Positions 10,812-21,400 of a DNA stretch of 64,000 bases are shown one piece after another. Source of the DNA: Jackrogersella multiformis (Eukaryota > Ascomycota > Sordariomycetes > Xylariales > Hypoxylaceae); NCBI GenBank assembly GCA_902806575.1, contig CADCXD010000012.1, positions 62,001-126,000 on the forward strand, given 5' to 3'. The notes beneath the pieces were generated by a model, which saw only the letters and a program-made list of their open reading frames with translations, had not been told where the DNA came from and did not search any database. The first letter of the stretch is position 1. Each line of letters begins with the position of its first letter. A program made the position numbers and the translations under genes.

Positions 10812-11040
10812 TTTTTTTTCAAAATTTTAACTCCTTCTATTTAATATATAAATTTAAACATTTGTATTTATACAAATTCGATTAATTATCTTTTTTCACC
10901 CCTTGGCGTGGAATCCTACCTCACACACTTCGTGTACACTTCGTGTACACTTCTCGTGTAGTGAATATTCGATAATTAATTTATTAAGGTAAAACCTTAT
11001 AAATGTTACAAAACTTAAAGGTAAAAGTATGGATATTTAT
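10663..11040 (-). repeat. duplicated atp9 5' segment (copy in front of GNAT)
   Basis: About 378 bp nearly identical to 24792-25170, covering the atp9 upstream region and its first ~50 codons. Differences are a handful of substitutions and a one-base change in a T run. The match ends abruptly inside the coding region at ATAGCATA. This is a recent duplication that provides a leader and start to the downstream fusion. Confidence 0.9.
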
Positions 11041-11569
11041 CCCTGCACTCTATGCCTATGCTTCTTTTGTTGTAGCGGTACTTCGTAGAGCTGGGCGGCG
11101 ACCCCTAGGTTTATTTCTCTTATAAAACTATTCTCTACTAATTTTTCATCTATAACATTACTTAAAACCTTAAAACCGCGTATATTATATACATCTTTTA
11201 TAGACTTCCTACTATCTATATATTTAACGCGAATAATATATTATTTATCTTGAAGTATGTAATGATAGAATCACGTTTTAGACGAAAACGGTAAAAAAGA
11301 TTTATTTTCATCTTCATGTATCTTCTCTTTTAATCCATGTCATTTATTAAAAGAGAAGATACATAATTACCAGTTGAATCAGAAATAAATTAGAAATTAA
11401 ACCCAAAACCGGTTGCTTCCCAACTAACTAAAAAATCTATTTATAGGAGGATACCCAAATTTTATGGTCTACCCCTCCATTAGTGCGAAAATAAAACAAA
11501 CAGTGTGTCTCTGTCTGCAAGCCTCAGGGGCTTGTCTTAAGTTAGCCGCAGAGCGGCTAACTTAAGACA
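11041..11569. other. intergenic, GC clusters, no gene seen
   Basis: Contains a GC cluster at 11055-11105 (GTAGCGGTACTTCGTAGAGCTGG, also at 110-150 and 34535-34560) and a long near-perfect inverted repeat around 11535-11570 (GTTAGCCG..CGGCTAAC) just downstream of trnR, a possible terminator or processing hairpin. The AT-rich stretch 11130-11400 has no convincing ORF. Confidence 0.5.
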
Positions 11570-11639
11570 AGTATGTATAAGACTCGAACTTATATAACAG
11601 TAACCGTACTACCACATTCTACCTTTAAATTAACACACT
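11570..11639 (-). tRNA. trnR: tRNA-Arg (ACG)
   Basis: 70-nt cloverleaf: acceptor AGTGTGT/ACATACT, D arm ATT-TAAAGGTAG-AAT, anticodon arm TGGTA-GTACGGT-TACTG (anticodon ACG), T arm ATAAG-TTCGAGT-CTTAT. A hairpin (ACACTTATA..TATAAGTGT, 11635-11668) overlaps its 5' end. Confidence 0.85.
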
Positions 11640-12467
11640 TATATATAAAATTATAAGTGTGTTAATTTTCATCATCACCGCCAGTGGGGTAGGGGTCCCA
11701 CAGGTTTCTCCTAAAACTATACACAACACTTCCATCTACAGTTACTAATACTGCATTTATTAATTAATTTCAATTATGATCCAATAAATTATTTATGGAT
11801 TCAATTTCTAATCTATTGTTATTTATTCTTCTAACTATATGATGATCTGGCCTAACGAATTTTGTGTATACATCATATAATGCTCCACTACAAGGGTGTT
11901 CACACCTATAAGTACCATACATTTCACCTGAAAGAGTTCCAATTTGTCACTCTCAAAATTAAATTATTAATTTTGGTTTTAAATAAAAAAAAATATATTT
12001 ATTCACGGCGGCGTAGCCTTATCCCTCAAGGGATCAGCGCAGCTACCCAGCACGAGCTTCGCGCCAAAGGCGCGTTGGGGATAAAACCACAATAAAACTA
12101 ATAAAGATTCGTATTTTTAACTCGTAATTTAAATTAATAAAAAAAAAGATAAAAACTACCCTCCTTCATAATTATTCTCCGGCCGCGCAAGCGCTGGAGG
12201 AGGGGTTCCCTCTGAAATAAAAGGTGAAATATAAAAAGTACGAAATAAATACTAATAAAAACATTACTTTTATGCAAAAAATTAGAATACATTCTATTTA
12301 TACAAAGATATTTTTTTATTTAATTATTAAATTTAGGGGCTCCGCCCACCAAAACATACTTTTTAATTTAGTTTGTTTACTTTTATCATAAGTAAGATAA
12401 TTATTATAATTAGATAACATTAAACCTAATACTGTTATTAATATTGATACTAATGTTATATAAAAAT
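11640..12467 (-). other. intergenic with an unassigned 66-codon frame and GC clusters
   Basis: A minus-strand open frame at about 11768-11965 reads ...GTLSGEMYGTYRCEHPCSG ... RRINNNRLEIESINNLLDH with two TGA Trp codons. It ends at TAA, has no clear start, and I cannot assign a family; it may be an ORF tail left by rearrangement. GC clusters lie at 11684-11712, 12003-12085 and 12178-12208. 12210-12467 is AT-rich and otherwise empty. Confidence 0.4.
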
Positions 12468-15400
12468 TTATTGTACATCTAGTCACGTCAAAAATTTTTC
12501 CAAGCCCACAGACTCAATAACAATCGGCATTGAACTATGTAAAATTCCACAAATTTCTGAACATTGCAAATTATCTCTGCGATTAATGTAAGAAATAAAA
12601 ATTTTTTTTTGTATACTTACTTCGTAAGGCTACATTATCCTGAAAACATATTTAACTTTAATCTCGTTATTTATAAGAAAAATAATAATCTCTATAAATT
12701 TTACCGTCTTTTAAACGAGTATATAAAGTTTTTCTATCTAATTTGATGTTTAAAGTTTCAAAGTATTTAATTGTAACCTTAATACTTTCAAATTCTTTTG
12801 CAAAATTTTCTCCTTTTACTATTAGAGGTTTATTTTTTCTATTTACTTTTAATGAGTCAGTATCTGTTTTTAATTTTTTATATTCATCAATAATTAATCC
12901 TACTTCATCAAAATTATCAGGTAAAACATTATCTGAGTATTTACATAAGAAATTATGAAACACTTTTGCAATTTTTATATATTTAGTAAGAGTGTCTCTT
13001 TTTATAGTTAAACCTAATTCTCTTAAATACTCAATACAAGACGTTAAAGAATCAAAATTTAAAGTATGACCTCAAGAATCTACAAATGTATTTCCTTCTA
13101 TAATTTCTAACTCCACTGAAATACTTCTACGGGTTCCTAGTATATACATATCTTGTCTTTCTTTTTGCATTATACTTACCAATTCTTCTACAGAAATATT
13201 GCTTATTAAAGCAGTAGGAATAGGATAACTTAATAATAAGAATTTATTAAGATACGGTGTTTTAGAATCTACAAACTTTTTACTAGTTTCAGGGTGTATT
13301 TTCAATACTCTTTTTAACCCAATTTTAGATTTAGCATGATAATAAAGAGTGCTACATGTTAGATCATAAACATACACAGCATCACCTTTTGAGGGTCCTG
13401 CATTAACAACTCTTAATGTATTCAAGTTAAATTCTTTGTTTAATAAATAATATTGTTCTAAAATTAATGCGTCTTGATTATTAAATTTATTACTGTCTAA
13501 TTTAAATATTATTAATTTAAAAGCTTTTAGCCCTTCTTTGTGAAGTATAGGTAAAAATCTCCCAGTATCCCCCGTAGGGGGATCGGGAGAGAAATCCCCT
13601 TTAAAATAGTAATCCATTCTACGTCTTAGTAAATTCGATGAACCTACATATTTCTGACCTGTATTTTTGTGTATAAAAATATATACCCCGCAGAAACCTT
13701 TATATTTGGATTTACCTGTTAATTCATCTAAAAGTTTATTATTTTCCTTATCCTGGTTCGTAGAGATAGGAATATTTATTTCAATACCTTTAACTTTTAA
13801 TAATTGTTCTAATTTTGAGTCATTAACTAATAAATTTTTATGAAATAATATTTGATTGATTACTAATGAAGTAGTAGGTTTTCCACTATTTATGTGTTCT
13901 AACGCTAAAGACTCAGGATTATTTGTCAAAGATCTAACTGAACTAAAAGATCTAGTTAACGATAGAGCGGCTATAGAACCTAATCCTATACGTTTATCAA
14001 ATAAAAAATGATTCTTAAAAACATTTCTACTAACTCTATCATGCAAATACTACAATAATCTTTCGTAAAAAAAGACAAGTTGCTTATGTATTTTGTTTTT
14101 AGAATTAAAATTTTAAAAATTTATTTTTACATTAATAATTTAGCAAACTATTGTAGAGTTCCCTAAATATTATTAACAAATTAATATATATCTACAGCGA
14201 AGCAGTCCAGCTAGGCCTTCGGCCTGCGCAGGATTTAACAAAAAATATGCATAAATTATACATATTTTTCTGCACCTTTTCGGGTGGGGTCTGACTATAT
14301 CTTAAGCATTATTAAAAATTAATAATACCAACCAACGTCTAGTCGATGAACTGCATACCTAATATTTTATATCAGGTACTTGGCTGCGGATTGCCCATTG
14401 AATAATAAATCTTGATTTTACCTTACCACGAGTCATTACCTGTGCCATAAGTTATGTTACCATACTTACTTGGTTAAGATTCCTTTAGGGGTTTCCCGCA
14501 ATTTGATGATTTATAACCATAGGTTTACTACAGTTATGGCCATTGTTCAGCAGCTGCAGAAGGCAGCTGCAAAAGGCAGAAGACCATAGAATACTCCTTC
14601 TCTATTAATAAAAACAGATACTTGGTTTAATCTACCAGGATCGTGATACAACTTTGACCTTATAGATAATTTATATTATCCTTCATTTATAAACTTAAAT
14701 TTATAACGGTTTTTATAAGGTTTACCGTTAGATATATAGTTTCTTATTGAAGATCTGCTAACACCGAACTTAGATGCGGCTTTTGACACTGAATCTATTA
14801 TAGTAGTAGTATTAGTATTTATATCAAAAACCTCTACTAAACTACCATAAGATTTATGTCACTTATTTAAACTATCTTTTCTTTGCTTTGAAATAAATTC
14901 GCGTACAAGTAGTTCCGTTAAATTGGTAGGCACTGCTGACGGTATAAAAGTATTAGATATATTAAAATAACCTAAATAAGGTTCAATATTATTTACATGT
15001 TTTTTATAAGAAGAATTATGTATACCCATATCAGCGCAAAAGGCATTTAGTGAGTTACTAGAATAATACAAAATTTTGCAATCCTTATCATATAGATAAA
15101 TTTTGAATCCTTGATTAGTTCTGAAATTTACTATTTTATGTGTATTAAGATTAAATCTTTTATCTAGTAAGAAATATTGTTCTAAAAAACCCTGAGCATT
15201 ATTAGATAAATAAGAAGGTATAACACACACTTTTAAAGTAAATGCTTTTGAATCTTCCTTTTCAATCATAGGTAACAACACACCAGTATCTTTATTAGAA
15301 AATAGCACGTTCTTTTCAAAGTACTGCTTGAATCTTCTTGCTAAATCATTACTTGATCCTACATATTTTTTAGATGAATCTTTGTGAGTATATATATATA

Positions 15401-18400
15401 CTCCAGCTTTACTTCGTCTAGAATCAGGTTTTCCTATTAATGCTAATAAAGCTGGATAATTTTGATCTGTAATAGGCAAGTCAAAATTAACTCAAGGAAG
15501 AGATAAAAGCTCATCTAATTCTTTTTGAGATAAAGAGACTTTTTGATTAAGCAATACACTATTAATAACTTCACTAGTTGTAGGGTTACCGCTAATTATA
15601 TGATTTAAAGCTATATAATTAGGACGATAATCTTTATAAGAAGTTAAGCTAGATTCAAATCTAAGCAAACAATTTAATTTACCCATATACTTAAATCTAT
15701 GAAATAAATTAATATGAGGACGCTTATTAAGACCTATTAAACAAGTTCTAACTGTAAATTCAGGATTTTTAAAATTAATTTTTTTTAATCTAAAGTCAAA
15801 TTTTGACGTTAACGTCAAAAATACTAGTTGTATACAATTTGGTTTAAAAAATAAATATAGTTTAGATAATAAAAACAATGTCAATACTATAAAACTATAA
15901 TTCGTAAGAGAAACGTATAACAACTTAAATCTAGTAAGGTCAGGCCGTTGTATAAACTTTAATCTAGGGCTATTTATAAATAGTGAATACTATTTGTTTT
16001 TTTTATCCCAGAACCGGTTTCCCGGTGACTAGAGTACACCTTACAATAATAATAGTTACTATTGAAGAACCGTCTACTCGTTGCTCTTTTACAAATAAGA
16101 TATTACCTTTATTTGACTTAGATCCGCGATAACCCATTTTAGTTTCCTTCATCTTTAGTGATATTACCTTACCCTGAGTCATTAATCAGGCCAGATAAAA
16201 GTTTCCTTTTTATCTTTGGTTACTAAAGCTTTAGGGCTTCCCCGGAATTTGGCTCTTTAGCACATATAATAAATAGCCTACATTTATTATTTTTTTATGC
16301 ATCACATTTTATACCTAAAGCGTTACAAGAAAAAGAATGTATAACATCCCCAGAAGTCATTATAAATCTAGCATGTGTCAACTCTGGAAGAATAACTCTA
16401 TTATCTACTTCCAGCATTCTTAATCCTCCGTCTTCTAAATCAGATTCTGGTACTAAATATGAATCGAATTCTATGAACTCATCTTCTAAGTTTAAAAAAT
16501 CAGGGTATTGATAGCTTCAATATCATTGGTGACCCTCTGCTAAAACTGACATTGAAGAATCATTAACTTCCAATTATGTTATATACACTAAGGTATAAGT
16601 TAATATTTATTCACTATCATTTATACAAATTATGTAATAACCTAATTGTACTAAGTATTATTTACTACACTCCACCTAATCTTATAGGTTACACGTAAAG
16701 GTTATTCACGGCGGCGTAGCCTTATCCCTCAAGGGATTAGCGGAGCCACCTTTATCTAGTCACTAACTTTCTCATTTTTTATGTAAACAGTTTTATTTTC
16801 AAATATAAAAGGTATACCTTTGCTTTTTCCTTTAGATATTGTACTAGGATCTACTTTTAAAAACTTCGCACAATCTGCTAGAGAATCGAAACAATGTAAA
16901 GTATTACCCTTTTCATCTACTAATATAACACATACATTTATACGAGAAGAATGATAATATTTATTTAATGTAATTACAAATTTTTTTCCCTAATCCCTAA
17001 GAAGCGCGAAGCAGGGATACTCCATGGGTTTGACATCTTATTCTTGGTTTATATTTATTTATAGCTTGAGAGCTTGCGCCCCAAATTATAAATTAAAATT
17101 AGTTTCTTCCTCTATTAATTCCAGCTTTGATCACACATATCTCATTCAATCCTTCTATAGTTAAGTGCTTTTTCTCTTTCATCATTTCCGCAACCTTACA
17201 TCAATCTTGAAAGTCAAGAAGCTTTTTCCCTTGTATAGGATATTTAATAAAAAATGGAATAATCTTCTCATTAAGATCACTTAATTTGTTAACTATATAT
17301 CTAAAAGCTCCTCTGTTTTTATAGACATCCCCGCAGCCAAAGAACTCCACCAAGCCTCTTATTAGTTGCTCATCTTTTTGGTGTTGAGTAATATCAAAAG
17401 CTAACCTAACTTGAGCTCCTGCTTTCCTGTCAGACGCTTTGTTAACAGTTATAATAAAACACCCTTCAGCTGAAGCAAAACCAGCTAATCAATAGGGCTC
17501 AAGTATCTTTCCATTATTAGAGCTAGGTCTTAAAAGAGGGACAACTGAAGGAAAGGCCAATCTCAAACTATCTGATAAACCAAAATTTAAAGAGGCTCTA
17601 ATTGCAACAATTTTGTGCAACCCTTCTAAGGTTAAGTGTTCTTTTTTTTGAACCATATAAAACACTTTTTTAAAAAGTTCAAAATCTACTCGCTTCTGCG
17701 TGATTAATCCGAAGTTATCAAAATGACAAATTATGATTTCTAAATCTTTTACTGATCCAACCAGGAATTGAACTGATTCTCCTCCGTGTTTATATATTTT
17801 CCCTACTTTAAAGAAATTTTTTATATTTTCCAATAAAAAAAGATCTTTTTTTGAAAGAGCAATTTTATATACTAATTGAACTACTCAACCTGTTTTAGAT
17901 TTTTGATTTGCAACAATAGACATTGTAAAACTACCTTCACCATCTGTAAATCCAGAAACGAATCAAGGATTAATCTCAGAACTCGGTTTTTCTATACAGC
18001 TTTGCGGAGTAACTTGAGAAGAAAATAATCTTTTTGTGCGGAGTGCTATCTTATTTAAATTATTTAATGCTAGCTGGGTTTGATGATAAGAGTGTTTACA
18101 ATTATAGGTTTCGAATGGAAAGTATGATCTAGCAACCCCGAAGAAAAAACTAATAAAACTAAAAAAATATCATAAAGATTTTTTTATTAAGAATAAATGT
18201 AAAAGGATGAGATATAAATTACTAGAGATAAATGTAGTGATTGTAGACTTAAACAACACATATTTAAGTCTTACATTATGCAAAGCCAGGAAAGCTAGCT
18301 TTAAAATATTAACTTTCAATGTTGTTATAAAGGTAAGAATAAACCTTTAATTTTAACACTGAAAAGAAAATAAAAGAACTGCTCATCGTCCATGAATTAT

Positions 18401-21400
18401 AAATTTTAAATTTGCTTTACAACTATTTACATATTATTTTGCTAAAAATTTATTACCCATCAGTTTTACTTAAATATTGCAACAACCAGGTTAACCGCTA
18501 AAAACTGCTTTATGACTGCTTATGGCTACGAGGGGGAGAGGTTCTTATCTCGAAATTTGAAGGTCCATTAAGTAATTCATTAACTTTTGCTAATAACTGT
18601 TCTCTATCTACTACTACTACATGGTTTAAAGATGTAGACAGTCTGTTATTATTAGTTTGACTTATTATAAGATCTATTAATTTACCACCTTTCTCAGATA
18701 AGTGGTGACCTTGTTCTTTTAATTTAAAAATGTTTTTTCAATCTTGAAAGTCTAAATATTTTTTACTCTGTCAAGTAAGACTTTCTAAAAAAGGTATAAG
18801 AACATCAGAGATAAATAGGATACGTGTAGTTTCAATTCTTGTAGTAGATTCGTGATTAGGATTGTTAGATCTAACTTCAGAAATACCTAATGCATTTGTA
18901 TAATTACCTTCCGTAACAGGAAGATTCTCTAGGTAAACTTTAATACTTTTCATTAACTCAGAATTAGTAGAAGACTGAGATAGACTAAAATCTAATCTAT
19001 AATTATTATGTTTATTAATACTAAAGCAACCTTCTCCTTCTATAAAACCTAAAAGCCAGTAAGATGTTATATTAATAACTTTATCTTTTGGCAATGTATA
19101 ATCTAATCTTAAACGATTCATATTGTTTTTTAATTCGGTGATTTCTTTTAATACATTAGTACTATGATCTGAGTTAGTGTAGAGCTCAAAAGCCAATACA
19201 AAATCTCTGAAGTTAAGCCACTTTGAACCTTGAAGAGGATACTTATCAAAAATATTAATAAGTTGAGCTATATCTTTTAATCTAGTAACAGTAAAAGATG
19301 CGTAATTATTGTAGAATCTAACCTCTCCAAACCCTAAGGATCTCTGGATATAATATAATACATTTAAGTCATCCTTATGTAAATTAATTTGAAATCTAAA
19401 AGAACAGATTTTACTTATGGCAATATAGAAAGACCCCTCTGCATCAGTAAAACCGCTAAATCATGCATAGAAATTTTTCATTTCTCTATCACAAGAACCA
19501 GTTGAACTGGATCCCTTTGATCCAGCTGTTGAAGATAAAATGCTATAATTTCTTACTAAAAAATTTTTATTTAATGCAAAAGTTAAACCTAGGTTTTTTA
19601 AAGGTACATGTAAGTAAATAGGTGATATATGACTATTTTTATTAGAGCAAATATATCTTTTTATAAATTTGTATAAATGAGTAAGTTCAATTTTTAATTC
19701 AGGTCTACCATTCAGGAAATGTATAAATTTCACTAACATTGTAAAGCTCTTATTAACTATCAGTGTTGTTAATTAAAGGTTATACTTTAATTTCCATATA
19801 TTTCAACAAGGTTCAGACTATGTCATCGTAAAATTAAAAAAAAAATTGCTTTATTTTAATTAATTAACGGAGGATACTCTATGAAACATACATTAATAAA
19901 TTATATTTTTATTAATTTATAAGTAGATATAAATATAATGTAGCTAATAGGAAAATAATATCCATAAATAAGATTTATCTTCTAGTCGTTGAACGTTCTT
20001 GTTTAACATCGTTTAATGACAAATATTTATTTTTTACAAGCTCCGCTTCAAGTTGACTGAAATTACTATCAGTTTTTCTTGAAATTCATCCTCTTTAACC
20101 GGACGAGTCGTGGCTCGTCTGGTGGACTAAGTAAAAATTTAATCCATTAAGTATAATAATTTAAATGACGGGAATGCAATTAATATTAATATTACTGCTG
20201 GAGTAATAGTTCATATTAATTCTATCAAAGTCAGTTAATTCGAATAGTTTCCCACCCGAATGGACTATATCATACCCATTGGCTTCCACGTGTAGTCTCT
20301 GAGGGCCCGCATACTAATATACATAGTATCCTTTAGTTCCCTGCTGATTGTCCATTGTTACATCACTTAGGGTTTTCACTGATAATATACTAATAAATAT
20401 TATAGTACCTAAGGCTTTAGGAGTTTCCAGCATATAGTGAAATTTTATTAATAGTTTTTCTAAGTTTATTTAAGTAAATATTATTTAGTCGGCGGTATAT
20501 TGGCCGATGAAAATTTATATCTGTCTTTAAAAATCGCACCTGAGTTTACATACCTATTAACAGTACTTCCGCTCATACCTAAAAACACACCTGCTCTTCT
20601 AGCTGACACAAAACTACCTATTCATTTAAACCCTTCCGATGAACATTTTTCATATACATACACAGGATTTCCACGTTTGGCGCTCATTTTTAATTTTGTG
20701 TCTTCCGAATGTTTACGACCTATAGATTTTTGTTTCATCAATTCTTTGGTTTCCTCACTATGAATTTTACCATGCAAAGGATTATTTACACCGGCTTTTT
20801 TTAAACTCATGAGTTTTTTGGTTTCTTCATTTAATGATTTACCAAATCAATATGATTTATTTCCAATATAAACTCCTTTAAATTATTTACTTATTTTAGT
20901 CTTAGTTTCAGCGCCTCCGGCGACGGAAAGAGTAAGACCTAAAGAACTCCCGGCTATTTTTAATATGTTATACTGGGGGGGGGCCAATTTATCTAAATAA
21001 TACTGTTCTCTTTTAAGTAATTCAGATTTATCCCAATATTCTAATATAGTCAGAGAAAAATTAGAATACCCTTATTTAATTAATGCTCTACTAATAATAA
21101 AGTTTTCCTTACTTTTTAAATAACTCAAATTTAAAGAATTTTTAATTATTAGAGCTAGATTTGAGGATTGCCCTATGTAAATATCACCTGTATTTATATT
21201 GGTTCACATATAAATCCCAGATTTACCTTTGTTTTCTTTTATGTTCAAATCTTTTAAATCGTAAGCATCTTCGTAGAATTTAGCTGGAAGATTGTTATCA
21301 GGTTGAGAAGAATAACTACGTACAGTGGTAATTACTATATATTTAAATAGCGGGTTTTTTAACTTAGAACACTTATTAATAGGCACTTTGTTTTCTGACA

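Larger units (their letters stand above)
16571..20141 (-). other. cox2 intron 3, composite group I intron
   Basis: 3571 nt between TTA ATG GAT and GAA GTT AAT. A group I core lies at the 5' end (about 20110-19800, R/S GAACGACTAGA.. and ATGACATAGTCTGAACC). Two separate full-length LAGLIDADG ORFs and a 3' fragment of a third endonuclease follow, so this is probably two or three introns' worth of elements stacked in one site. Confidence 0.75.

Noticed and set aside
11768..11965. Cys/His-containing frame as an HNH endonuclease
   Set aside because: Spacing of Cys and His does not match an HNH motif; left unassigned.
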